Origin: Pinus tabuliformis
Lineage: Eukaryota > Streptophyta > Pinopsida > Pinales > Pinaceae
Assembly (NCBI GenBank): GCA_031772625.1
Contig: CM062815.1
Location: 919,986,979 to 920,050,978 of the forward strand
DNA length: 64,000 nucleotides
Reading direction: 5' to 3'
Positions 22,155 through 33,632 of the stretch are shown piece by piece. Position 1 is the first letter of the stretch, and the number at the start of each line of letters is the position of its first letter. The position numbers were made by a program, and so were the translations under genes. The notes under the pieces are model-generated. The model saw nothing but the letters and a program-made list of their open reading frames with translations. It ran no database searches and was not told where the DNA came from.

Positions 22155-25100
22155 ATCAATTGATGATGGTGTTGTGTACATGGGTAATGATGTAACATGT
22201 AATATTGTTGGGATTGGAAGCATACAACTACAAATGTTTGATGGCACAACCAAAAGATTAACTGATGTGAGGCATGTACCATATTTAAGGAAAAATTTGA
22301 TTTCATTAGGAGCACTTGATTCAAATGGATATAAAACTGTAATTCAAGGTGGAGTTATGAAAATTTACAAAGGCATCTTACTAGTTATGAAAGCTAAGAA
22401 AGTAGGAAATCTATTTCAGTTAGAAGGTAGAACTGAGTCAGATCATGTGTCTGTGTCTGAACATGACAGTAGTTCCATTCACTTATGGCATCAAAGATTG
22501 GGGCATATGAGTGAAAGAGGATTGAAAATTTTGGTTGACCGAAAGTTACTTCCTAATCTAAGATCTGGAAAATTGGATTTCTGTAAACATTGTCTGTTTG
22601 GTAAACAAAGTAAACAAAAGTTTAAAACAGGCAAGCATACTAGTAAAGGGATACTTGATTATATTCATTCAGATGTTTGGGGTCCAGCCCCTACAGCGTC
22701 ATATGGTGGCTCATCTTATTTTGTATCATTCATTGATGACTTTTCTCGGAAAGTTTGGGTCTTCATGTTGAAAAAGAAGTCTGATGTTTTTACAGTTTTC
22801 AAGCAGTTTAGAGCATTGGTAGAAAACAGCACTCGTAGAACAATAAAATGTTTAAGAACTGACAATGGTGGTGAGTTTTCCTCCAAGGAGTTTGACAGCT
22901 ATTGCAAGGATGCAGGGATCGAGAGACATAAGACCACGGTTTATACTCCTCAGCAGAATGGAGTTGCTGAACGCATGAACAGGACTCTTCTAGAGAGAGC
23001 AAGGTGTATGTTGAGTAACGTCGGGTTGCCGAAGGAGTTGTGGACGGAAGCAGTGGCAACTGCTTGTTATGTGATAAACCGATCTCCATCAACGGCAATA
23101 GACTGCAAGGTTCCGCAAGAGGTATGGACAGGACACCCTTGTGACTATTCTAAACTCAGAGTGTTTGGTTGTGATTCATATGCTCTAGTGCCTAAACATC
23201 AACGAACTAAATTAGATCCGAAATCGAAAAGGTATGTCTTTGTTGGGTATGGTGATGGAACAAAGGGATTTAGATTGTGGGATCCTACTACCCACAAAAT
23301 CATCATCAACAGAGATGTAAGGTTTAATGAATCCTCTCTTGTACAGTTAGATGTAGATAGAAGATTGAAACAGGATGATGTATCTGATTTCCAGCATATT
23401 CAGTTTGACAACATTTCTAATGATAGTCATAACGACCATAGTTCAGATTCTAGACATGAACAGGTTTCATAATCAGATTATGAACAGGGTTCAGATGGAG
23501 GACATGAACAGGTCTCAGATGGTGATCATGAAGAAATTCCTACAGTTGATAGACAGCCAGTTGTGGAAGCACCAGAAACATTCTTAAGGAGATCTACAAG
23601 GATCAAATGTCGTCTGAGAAGGTATGATGATCATGTTACTTCAGTTGCTTTGATCGCTAATGATGATGAACCTTTATGTTATCAGGAAGATGTAGAAGGT
23701 TCAAATAGTGACAAATGGAAAGCAGCCATGAAGGAAGAAATGATGGCCTTAGGTAAGAATCGTACGTGGGATCTGGTTGAACTTCCCAAAGGCAGGAAAA
23801 CTGTGGGATGCAAGTGGGTGTTCAAGCTGAAACGGGGTGTGAATGATACGGAAGACAAGTACAAAGCGCGACTGGTTGCAAAAGGGTTTTCTCAGAAAGC
23901 TGGTATAGACTTTCATGAGATATTTTCACCAGTGGTTAAAATTGTTTCAATTAGAATTGTGTTAGCATTAGTGGCTTTGTTTGATTTGGAGTTGCAGCAG
24001 TTAGATGTTAAGACTGCATTTCTACATGGTGATTTAGATGAGGAAATATATATGGAACAACCGGAAGGGTTTGTTCAACATCGCAATGCGAAATTTGTCT
24101 GCAGGCTCAAGAAGTCATTATATGGCCTGAAGCAGTCGCCTCGGCAGTGGTATAAGAAGTTTGATTCTTTCATGTTGAGTCAGAAATATGTTAGAAGTGA
24201 ATATGATCATTGTGTTTATTTCAAACAGTTAAATAATGGCATGTTCATTATCTTAGTGTTGTATGTTGATGATATGCTTTTAGCAAGCAAAAGCATTGAA
24301 GAAATCAACAGGTTGAAGACTCAGATGGCAAGGACGTTTGATATGAAAGATCTAGGAGCCGCAAGACAGATTTTGGGCATGGAGATTTTCAGAGACAGGA
24401 ATAATGGTAAGCTGTGGCTATCACAACAGAAGTATGTTGAGAAAATACTTTTGAGGTTTGGTATGGATAATGTGAAGCCTGTGTCGATCCCTTTAGCTTC
24501 CCATTTTAAGCTTTCTTCGAGTTTATGTCCTAATACAGATGAAGAAAAGGACTATATGTCTCGAATTCCTTATGCCAATGTAGTAGGATGTTTGATGTAT
24601 GCGATGGTGTTTACGTGACCAGATATTTCTCATGCAGTTGGGGTTGTCAGCAGGTACATGGCAAATCCGGGTAAAGAACACTGGTCAGCAGTAAAATGGG
24701 TGCTTCGGTACTTGAGAGGCACAAGTAGTTATTGTATTTCTTACAATAAGAGTAGTGAATTTGTTTGCAGATATGTTGATTCTGATTTTGCAGGTGACTT
24801 GGATAAGAGAAGGTCAACTTCAGGGTACGTCTTTACTCTTGCAGGTGGAGCTATAAGCTGGATGTCAAAGCTACAGAGCATTGTTGCTTTGTCCACTACT
24901 GAAGCAGAATACATTGCTGCTTCTCATGCTTGCAAAGAGGCGGTTTGGTTGAAAGGTTTGCTTGGTGAGTTTGGTAGGTTACAGGATAACATCAGGTTAC
25001 TTTGTGACAGTCAAAGTGCAATACATTTGGCTAAAAATATGGCCTATCATAGTAAGTCAAAGAATATTCCAATCAAATATCATTTTGTAAGATAGGTTAT

Positions 25101-25227
25101 CACTGAAAGGGGAGTTTCTCTTGAAAAGGTGCATACAAAGGAGAACTGTACAGACATGTTCACGAAACCAGTTTTGTTGGAGAAGCTACGCTGGTGTTTG
25201 GCTTCTCTTGGCTTGCAGAAAAGATAA
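22155..25227 (+). pseudogene. pol of the Tork/Tnt1-like element (PR-IN-RT-RH)
   Basis: After the frameshift the frame runs to TAA at 25225-25227, interrupted only by TAA 23470-23472, TGA 24616-24618 (FT*PDIS, family Arg) and TAG 25093-25095 (FVR*VIT, family Gln). Integrase shows HQRLGHM, CKHC, HSDVWGP, TDNGGEFSS and NGVAERMNR, with all DDE residues. RT shows KARLVAKGFSQ, LDVKTAFLHG, LYGLKQSPRQW and YVDDMLLASK. RNase H shows DSDFAGD, STSGYVF and STTEAEYIAA. Reading frame aside, the catalytic residues I can see are kept, so inactivation looks recent. Confidence 0.95.
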
Positions 25228-25257
25228 AGTAATAATAACAGGGCATCAGGTGAATTG

Positions 25258-25273
25258 TTTTCAAGGTGGAGAT
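25258..25273 (+). other. Polypurine tract
   Basis: CAAGGTGGAGAT lies directly before the 3' LTR, the usual Tnt1/Tork-type tract. Confidence 0.8.
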
Positions 25274-25634
25274 TGTTGAGATTTTCTGTTTTAGTCAAAT
25301 AGGCAAAAATCTCTGAAGGATGACAACAATAGGGATTCAGTTCCTAGATTAGCTCCAGGTTGTTGGGAGGGAGTTAATGCCTCCTATATTTGATGTGAGG
25401 GAGTTATGAGGCTGTTAGATTGTCTATGCTATATAACAGGCAATCATTCGGATGATTTGCTAAGAGAGAGTGTGAGGATTTCATGATGTAATCTCCTAAT
25501 TTGATTAATATATTCCTGATGCCTATGTTTGGTGGACGTAGCCCAGATTGGTTGGGTGAACCACGTTAATTCTTGTGTTTATGTGCTAGATAATTGTTGT
25601 GTGTATTTATGTTTGCTGTGCACCTGATCCAACA
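25274..25634 (+). repeat. 3' LTR of the Tork/Tnt1-like element
   Basis: 361 bp, TGTTGAG...CCAACA, followed by TGAAT. Serves as the uninterrupted reference for the split 5' LTR. Confidence 0.96.
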
Positions 25635-25639
25635 TGAAT

Positions 25640-26576
25640 GCTTTGTAGTGCTTGCTCTTTTAATACTTTATTCTAGTAGCCCTTCATGACTTCATCCCGA
25701 TGTGACTTCAAAACTTAAAAAGTAATTTGTTGGATGAATTTTCATTATGAAATCATGTTGAGTTGAATCAATAACCTATAACTTGATATCTCCAAGGCCT
25801 TCCTAAATGTCAAGGGCACTTTGATTTTTTTCTTCCTTTGTCAAATTTCTCGTTCCTTCTTTTGGGATATATCTTCAATGAGTTTGTCAGGTAATGATTC
25901 CTAGTGACCATGACCATTTCTTCATATGTTTCTTCATAGATTTTTCAATCAACCACCTCATACTCGTTATGAGGGCACTTCTTCATATTGACCTTCAGTG
26001 ATGTGTAGTTCATGCCTTTGAGCATGTTATTAGTGAAAGAGATCTTTCTATTCTTGATCATGTTTTTAGAACTATTCCCCATGATTCAATAATACATATG
26101 ATGACATGACTTAAACATAGATGCATACATACCTCATCTTAGTTCTTCTTTTGATCATCTTAGCTTCCTTTGTTGGTCCTTCTAAATTGAGATTGCCTCA
26201 ATTTCTTTTGCTTCATCTTTTCTTGCCTGCATATCATCCTTTCTTGAATCCCATGAATGGAACTCCTATTGAGACATCTGCTCCTTTATGAATCTTCTAT
26301 TGAAGATTCTGTCAGAGGATCTTGATGACCCTTGTCCTGCAAATGCTTCTTCCTTGTTGATGATGGAGGCTTTCTAAGATTTTATCATGATCATTTTCTT
26401 TCATCATGGATGAGGTTATTCACTAGCTACATCCTTCCTACATGAATACCTTGAGCTATTTCTATATCATGCTCCTATATTCTAGAAGATGCTACTAAAC
26501 CATGCATTCTATCCTATTTCTATATGCTCCTATGATACTCAAAACTTTGAAAGAAGATTTATGTAAAGAAGTTGAC
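25640..26576 (-). other. Pol-less 3' region of the old gag-only element
   Basis: No integrase, RT or RNase H motif is visible on either strand. Parts can be aligned by eye with 31760-32300 of the plus-strand copy (for example the GAGGTATGTATGC-like stretch near 26125 and the match near 32250), so the two copies share the same pol-less structure. Confidence 0.6.
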
Positions 26577-27479
26577 TTAGTCATAGTAGAGCTCTGGAGG
26601 GTCCTCCTTTTTCTTCTTCTTATATTCTTCTTTCACTTCTTGAGTCATGTGAGATTCTTCTCTTTTTCTCTTATTGTTTTCCTTCTTAAGCTTGGGATAA
26701 TCCCTTTTATAGTGACCATATTCTTGACAACCAAAGCATTTAACTTTGGACATATCTCTGTTGCTTGTCCTTTGTGGACCAAATTTGCCAAATTTTCCCT
26801 TTCTCTTGGCCATGAATGCTTGCTCCTCTGATCCCACATCATCTTTGGTTTTGAGTATAGTCTCCTCAATTTTCCATAGGGATCAAAGTTCAGTTAATGG
26901 GGTAGATTCCTTCTTGGCATATATACTTGATGTGAATTTTCCCTAATCCTCAAGTAGAGCATTGAGTACCATAGTTGTCATTTCTCTATCAGACATGACT
27001 TATCCTAGTTCTTGAAGTTTATCTCTCATCTCAGAGATTTTCATGAAGTAGGGAGTTATTCCTTCCTTTGATATCTTCATCTTGTATAATTCATTGCATA
27101 GTGATATCACTTCTCCAGTTGTGTTAACCGAGAATATCTCTATCAATTTATCATAGATTTCTTTTGATGTTTCAAATTTGGAAACATAAGGAATGAGAGA
27201 GTCCTTGATGGATTCTATTAGAATCCTTTGAGCTCTTGTTTCATCCTTATTGTACTTTGCTAAGGCTTGAGTTTGTTCCTTAGCAAGGATAGTGATATCC
27301 CCTTTGATGTGGTCTAGAAGTTCATTCTCCTTGAGAAGTAAATCAATCCTCTTCTTCCATGCAAGGAAATTAGTAGTCCCAACCAATTTGTTGCTTTCCT
27401 TGCAAAAATACATTGAGATATGTTCAGAAGGGGACATAAAAATACTTACTTGATAGTGTTCTTTCTTCCTTCTTGACAA
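26577..27479 (-). pseudogene. UBN2-type gag of the old gag-only element
   Basis: The frame opens near 27479 and shows the copia gag signature TNFLAWKKRIDLLLKENELL, then ISLCNELYKMKISKEG and MRDKLQELG. Stops follow: TAA just after LQELG (about 27000), a TAG about 60 bases later and a TGA near 26890, the latter two where Trp is expected. The last part is open: KGKFGKFGPQ, then a zinc knuckle C-FG-C-QEYG-H-YKRD-Y whose last Cys has become Tyr, and a Lys-rich tail. Gag would assemble particles; no enzymes follow. The same protein is represented by a frameshifted plus-strand fragment at 31290-31744. Confidence 0.88.
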
Positions 27480-27786
27480 TTTGATGATTTTCCTTCTTGG
27501 ATATTGACGATCTTCAAATTGCCTTCTTCAAAGAGACTTGCTTGATGATGAAGACTTCTTGAAGAGTGAGGCTTGACTTGGAATGCTCTTCTTTTGAAGA
27601 TGATATAACTTGATGTAGGTCCTTATTTTAATGGATCTTCTTGTAGGTGCCTTTATATGAAAGGATTCTCTTCTTACTTTCTTGATGGATAGTAGATGGT
27701 AGACCTCCTTGTCTTTGATGTATTTGATATTTTTGGCTTAATGCTTCAACCTTGTATGTGTTCTTGAAATTCCCTTCCTTAATTTG

Positions 27787-27806
27787 TCACCTTAGCTCTG
27801 ATTTCA
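27787..27806 (-). other. Primer binding site of the old element
   Basis: Minus-strand TGAAATCAGAGCTAAGGTGA abuts the right LTR. It matches the tRNA-Met site except for two bases (canonical TGGTATCAGAGC). Confidence 0.75.
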
Positions 27807-28407
27807 TGTTGAAGAATCTAAAGCAAAGTGGTTATGATAGAATTCTTCTAGCAATAATAACAATTTGTGAAGCACTCGTACTTTTCTTGTTAGCTTGATC
27901 TTCTTCTTATTATTAGAGTATGTCCTTTTACTTCATCAAACTGCTACCAAAATACAAAAGATAAGAACACAAGATGTTAGCTCTTTGCTAGGACAAAACC
28001 TCTCTCTCTGAGAGAGGCAAGCCCTTTCTCAAATTTCTCTTATTAAAGCCTCTATTGATAAATGCCAAACCCTAGACCCTTGACAAGAATATCCTCCAAG
28101 CACAAGTCAAGTCTTTGTCCTTCTTCTTCTGGCACTTTGTTCTCCTTCTTCCGACACTTTGTCCTCCTTCTTTTGGCACTTCGTTCTTCTTCCAGCAACT
28201 GATACTAGTTCTAGATATGCTAGCTCTAGAAGAGATATTCCTCTTTTATCCTTAGTGGACTCTTTCTTGGGATATAGTTGCAAGTCTGATATGATAGCGG
28301 TGCAACCCTGTTTCTTCGCACGTGTGAGGGGATTCTTTAGGTGAATGTCCTCTTTCTTCTTCACTTGAGTGAGAGGCATTATAGACCTATTTATCTAGCC
28401 CAAACAA

Positions 28408-28441
<34 letters not shown>

Positions 28442-28937
28442 GAGGGTTGCTATGACAGTAGAGAGACCCTCTATTTTTGCGCACGTGTGGTTGTAATAGG
28501 CCTTAGAATAGCTCTCTAAGGTTCAATGTTCCTTCTCTTTACTTTGCTGCACTAGAGGCTCCTTAATTAGACTTTTCTTCACCCTTAAGTCGTCTTATTT
28601 CTCATTGATTTCAGAGGTGATGATACTTGTCATTGGATGAGTAGACAATGTCTATATACAGAGGTTTGTCCCTCCTTTAAGTCAACTTGTAGACTTTGCT
28701 TGGAGGAATATCTTAGACTCTAATACATATTTATACATAGGGTAACATGCCCTTACGGGTATTCAATATTTCTTTTCTCTTTGACTTTCCTATATCACTT
28801 TGACATGTGTTAGAGAAATCCAATGAGCAAGAAACTCATTGATATAAATAACAAAATTAATATTTCTTTTTCTTTTATAAATACAAAGATCACAAATGCA
28901 TTTATGAAGACTAATCCTAGTTACATTTTCCTCAACA
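27807..28937 (-). repeat. Right (5') LTR of the old gag-only element
   Basis: 1131 bp matching 3219-4365; ends CCTCAACA before the CCTCT duplication. A (TA)n run at 28410-28438 is found only in this copy. Confidence 0.85.
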
Positions 28938-28942
28938 CCTCT

Positions 28943-31289
28943 TTCATATTTATGTGGTAATATTGCTCTTAATGCTCTGTTGTTTTTATTTGTATTTGCT
29001 AGATAATAGGCTTTGATGATTGATCTGTGCACAAGTATCTTATACATATTTCTAGTTTTTAAAATATCATTTTGATTTGATAGAAGTAGCACGTATCTCT
29101 ATTTCTCAATGATTTTATGATCATTTTGAATCTATGTTAATCTAACAATCAGATCTAAGTGTGCAGAATTTATCATTCAGGATTTGGGCGTTTGGGGAAG
29201 TCTTCAGCCAGACCAACTAACTCTCAGATTACAAAATCTAAAGAGCCTACTATTTTTTATTTCTGAAGTCATCTTACAAAATATTTTATTTGCAAGGTTT
29301 TTCTTGGGCTTGTGCCTCTTTAAAATTTCCATTTTATTTATAAATTTGTGCAAAATTGTTTATATCTCACTAATAGAGGGCTTCGATCTACAAATACGCT
29401 AGATCTATAGAAGATTATTGTAGACTTGTAAATTTCAAAGTTTTTAATTCATTGCGGTTTTGGGTATTTCATATTTTTGAATATACATGTTTTTGGGGTT
29501 TTCTATATTTTATTTGTGCAGGGACAGATCTGAAGATTGCAAGCGATTTTTGTGGACTCTGGAGATAGATCTAGGCCCTGGAGGGCATCTCCATTTTATG
29601 TGCAAGTTGAAAAGAAATTTCACAAAGATCATGGGCAAATTATTTTTTATGGCCTTGAGGCCCTGTGCTAGCCATCTCTAGCCCCCTTTCTCCCTCCTCT
29701 TTCCTTTTCGGCCTCCTTTTCTTCTCCTCCCTATCCCTTTCTCGGTGTCCCTCATTTCCCTCTCGGACTCGTCCTTTTCGATGCCTCATCTCTAACCTCA
29801 AGCCACTCTTCTTTCACTCCCTATCACCATAAATTTTTCCCTTAAAAGTCCCAAAAAATTTAGCAAATTTTTAACAAAAAAATCCAAGTTTGGCATTTGG
29901 ATTTGAAAATTTTGAGTGACTTGGGCAGCTCGTCTCCAAGTGTCTTCAAGCCCCTAAGGGTTGACTGGTGCACATCTTCTACACCCTTACCTTATTTCAT
30001 TGATCTAATTAAAGCAAGACTAATACTAGCATAGAGATTCAATTCGTTGAAGTTTAACAACAAATTTATTTTGCATCTTTTACTGTAGTACATTTCAGAA
30101 ATAGAATTAGTTTTGAGAACTTTTGCATGCTAAATTGACAAATTTCTGAACATTGTTTCACTACTTTTTCAGTAATGTATTTCTAAGTTTTAATATCAAA
30201 TGCATCACTAGATTGGAAATAGTTAGACTCAGAAATTTTCTGAATTATTAGTTATCAATTTGTCATTTGAAGTTTATGTTGTTACACAGAGAAATTATGA
30301 ATATTGCATGGTAATAAGACCATTGGTTTAAAATATATTGTTGGCATTGTCATTTATTTTAAGAGCAGATTACTAGATTGATATTTCACTGATGTGATTT
30401 GAGTTTAAACACTTACTTTAATTTCTAAAGTACATTTGTTTTTTACATGCTCATTTAGGAAGGACTAATCTAGTTTTACTTATGAATCTAATGATCTCTG
30501 ATTGAGTACCTCATACAAATGGATTTTTGAATATAAAGTGTTTTATTTCCAACATTTTACATTGAGTACCTCATACAAATAGATTTTTGAATACAAAGTG
30601 TTTTATTTCCAACATTTTATATTGGTTTCCTATTATGTTTTCAATAATTACTTGTGCAGACTTCTTATTTTACATTGTCAGTATAAGTAGTTGTTTTCAC
30701 ATTAAGATCATTTTTTTGAGCCTCTTAAGTTAAATAACAATCATGACATATTTCAAAAATAACTCTTTTTTTAGGCCCTTCTTCTGCCATCACATCTTTT
30801 CACTTTGCATTTGCATACTAAGCTAGTTTTTGCACATTATAATTTTACTTCCAAGCATAAGCTTGATCGATAGAAACATTAAGGAATCAAAATTAGAATA
30901 GACATTTAACTAAAATTGACCAAGTTCATGCATTTCACATAGCTTTAAGTTTTGCATTTGCATATAAGATAGTCAAATCATTTAGCAACAATTTCACATC
31001 CATTACTTGGACTTTATTTCCTTTGAAGATAGTTGACTCCACAAGGCACTGGTATCATTTTCCTCAAATCAAATTGAATCCTTCAAAATGTATTGGTTTC
31101 TTAATTTTCTCCTAGATTGGTTGGTTCCCAACTAATCTTCTCTCATTACATTTCCATAGGTTGTACCCCCCTTAGTCTGCTATTGGGAGACAACTCAAAC
31201 AAAGAGATCGGGGATCAGTGTGACAACGCCTGATTGTAGTCGTTATCGCGGTGCCCAAACATTGTGTGCGACAACAAGCCTTATACTTT
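28943..31289. other. Gene-less stretch
   Basis: No coding region supported. It contains a strongly pyrimidine-rich tract (about 29690-29840) and a 60-bp tandem duplication (30501-30560 and 30561-30620, unit starting ATTGAGTACCTCATACAAAT). Confidence 0.5.
30501..30620. repeat. 60-bp tandem duplication
   Basis: Two adjacent copies that differ at a few positions by eye; no known function. Confidence 0.85.
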
Positions 31290-31744
31290 ATGAGGATATC
31301 TGACATTAGGGATCAACTTCAAGATCTAGGAGAAGTAATGTCTGACAGAGAAATGACTACAATTGTACTAAATGCACTACCGGAGTAGTGGGTATCTTTA
31401 CTTCAAGTGTTTTTGGGAACAAAGAAGTTACTCCATTCCATGAGTTGTGGTCACTATGCAAGATTGAAGAATCCAGGTCAAAGGAAAACTCTAATGTGGG
31501 ATCAAGTGAGAAAATGCAAGCATATGTTGCAATGACAAGAAGAAAGGGAAAATTTGGAAAGTTTGGTCCTCACAAAAGAAGAAGAACATGGCTAAATTAC
31601 AATGATATGGGTGTCAAGAATATGGGAAGTATCAAAGAGATTGTCCTAAGCTCAAGAAGGATAATAAGAAAAGAAGAAGAGAAGCCCATATCACCAAGGA
31701 AGTGGAGGAAGTTGAAAAGTAGAAGTCCAAGTAGGAGGAAGTAA
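31290..31744 (+). pseudogene. gag fragment of the gag-only family
   Basis: Translation gives ISDIRDQLQDLGEVMSDREM and then GKFGKFGPH-like sequence, matching the gag at 26577-27479 with several frameshifts and a stop where Trp is expected (LPE*W). The zinc knuckle is destroyed. Confidence 0.75.
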
Positions 31745-33632
31745 TAGATCTCCATTGTTGAGATAGTCTTTCTCTCCTAGTTTTTTTCTAGTTTTTGTTT
31801 CTAAGTTTTCCTGATGTAAAGTAAAAGCATGATAAGATGCATCCTTGCATCATAAAAGTATTAGAAGCAAGAGCTCGTGACATCATCATAGGGAAACATG
31901 AAGGATAATTGGAACAAAAATCTATGGAAATCAACTATGAAGGATATAGCTCTTGGGAACCTCATTAGAAACATAAGTGGCACTTATGGAAAGGGAAAAG
32001 TCATCTAGGACAAATCTCATATACATCAGCCAAAATGAAACATCTGTTGGATGGGGATACTCAAGATCCTCAAGATTTTCTAATGGAATCTTCATTGGAA
32101 GGTTCATCAATCAAGAGAAGAAGTAAGTTTTTCATCAAGAATTCCCATTTCTAGAATTCATGGATGATGGTATGATGATATAAAAGGTAAAGAAGATCAA
32201 GGGATAAAGTTGTTGCAGGAAGTCTGGATGACCCAAAGGAGAATGAGGTGTGTATGCTTTCATTTAAATTTGGAGCCATGTCACATTGTTGCGAGTAATA
32301 TGGATAAATGTTCTATCTTGAGAGCATGATCAAGGGAAAAAGGATCTCCTCCTCTGAAAGGATGCAAGAAGGCACGGGTCATACATTGTCTAGATTAAAT
32401 CAACATAATATGTCCTACTCTGAAAAATGAGGTGGCTAACAAAATTGGAGGAACTATGAGCAAAAGTTCTTGCAAGAAAATGTGTCAAGAAATAAAGGAA
32501 GATATCGTGGAATGTGCAACTATGAAGGCAATCAACATTCAAGAACTGAAAATTTTGACTATGATATCTGCTAGAAAAATATGAATATTTTGAAGAAAGT
32601 CTGAAAAAGATGGAGACCCTTGAAAATGGATATCTTTGATAGATGTGTCAATATGTATGCAGCATGTTGACACAAACTAGAAGATGTCATGATGAAAGAC
32701 CATCATAAAGGTAATTTTGATTTTATTTCCTATTTTTGAATGATATTTAGATGGGCTTATGCAAGGCCGCCTAGGGAAGAGCTATGAATGTCTTCCAACG
32801 ATGATGATCGTTTAGTAGGATGAAAGATCCTTGAGGAAACATGGCATGAAGTAAGGCTAGATATGGAATGATGGATCACTTTCCAATGAAAGGAATGATG
32901 ACATGGCTCAAAGATGAAAGTGATGGATGGTCTATGCCCTATGTAGAAGTCCCAAACATGAAGACTCTTGAAAAACACAAAGAAGTTCATGACATCGTGA
33001 GGAATTCTTCAAGCAACTGGTTGTCCCATCATCTATACCTGAGTTGTTGCAGCTAATTAAGAGGGAGCCTAGAAACAAGTTTTTTACTTGGTAGAAACTT
33101 GGAAGCAAAATTCCTAAGCCAAGAGGGAGCTTAGGTACATTCCTTCCGAAGGAATGAGTACATACCTTTATTGGAATATATATGTCCTCCCTAATTAATA
33201 GGGAGAGATAGACACATAATTCTTTTCTTCACTTGGGAAAACAGAATGAAGGATTGGCTAAACATCTGGCATCCGATGCTCTTTGAGGATGTGTTAGGGT
33301 ATCCAAGATAGGAGTAGTCGTAGAGAACCAATATTCATTGAGGACTTGGAATCCAAGATAAGAATAGACCTGGTGGAACACACTCCGAGAACCCAGGTAG
33401 GATATATTCCGAGAGAGACACTGATGAAGGTGTTTATACATCATTGGTCTCGCCAACATTGTGCTCTGATCTTGTGGAGAGATAGATTTGTTAGTCAAGG
33501 CATTGCTATGTGATGTTGTTGGTTGGTATGATGCTATACAAATGGATTAACAATCTGATTCTTCTTATGAGAATTCTTCAGATGAAGAATGACCAAGTAC
33601 CATTATGAATACCTCCCTAGTTAAGAGTGTGT
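31745..33632 (+). other. Non-coding 3' region of the gag-only copy
   Basis: No gene seen. The part at 33040-33600 contains LTR-proximal words shared with 46540-47000 (reverse complement) and 54450-54620, e.g. AACATTGTGCTCTGATCT near 33450. Confidence 0.5.

Larger units (their letters stand above)
14942..25634 (+). mobile_element. Tork/Tnt1-like Ty1/copia element, 5' LTR split by a nested element
   Basis: The 361-bp 3' LTR (25274-25634) matches 14942-15118 joined to 19893-20076, i.e. the 5' LTR is interrupted by a 4769-bp insertion plus its 5-bp duplication. TGAAT flanks the whole element (14937-14941 and 25635-25639). A tRNA-Met primer site, a 1.1-kb leader, gag, protease, integrase, RT, RNase H and a purine tract follow in copia order. 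Without the insertion it is about 5.9 kb. The LTRs differ at six sites by eye. It has one frameshift and three stops, so it is inactive. Gag wording (IRLCLADDV, LYMTKSLTN) resembles Tnt1. Confidence 0.95.
3219..28937 (-). mobile_element. Old gag-only copia-type LTR element hosting three insertions
   Basis: Two LTRs of about 1.14 kb (3219-4365 and 27807-28937) are direct repeats, begin TGTTGAA and end CA, and are flanked by the same 5-bp duplication CCTCT (3214-3218 and 28938-28942). Read on the minus strand, a tRNA-Met-like primer site follows the right LTR and a purine tract (about TTAAGAGGGAG) precedes the left LTR, so transcription runs right to left. Removing the insertions at 4504-8281, 8583-14579 and 14942-25634 leaves about 5.2 kb. 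That core has a UBN2-type gag with a zinc knuckle but only about 1.7 kb of non-coding sequence where pol would be. It appears to be a non-autonomous terminal-repeat element with GAG; a plus-strand copy with the same pol-less structure lies at 31290-34772. Confidence 0.85.

Noticed and set aside
26502-26831. 109-codon plus-strand frame rich in Leu/Phe, like a membrane protein
   Set aside because: It is the reverse complement of the Lys-rich gag tail and zinc knuckle at 26577-26837, which has a clear family match.
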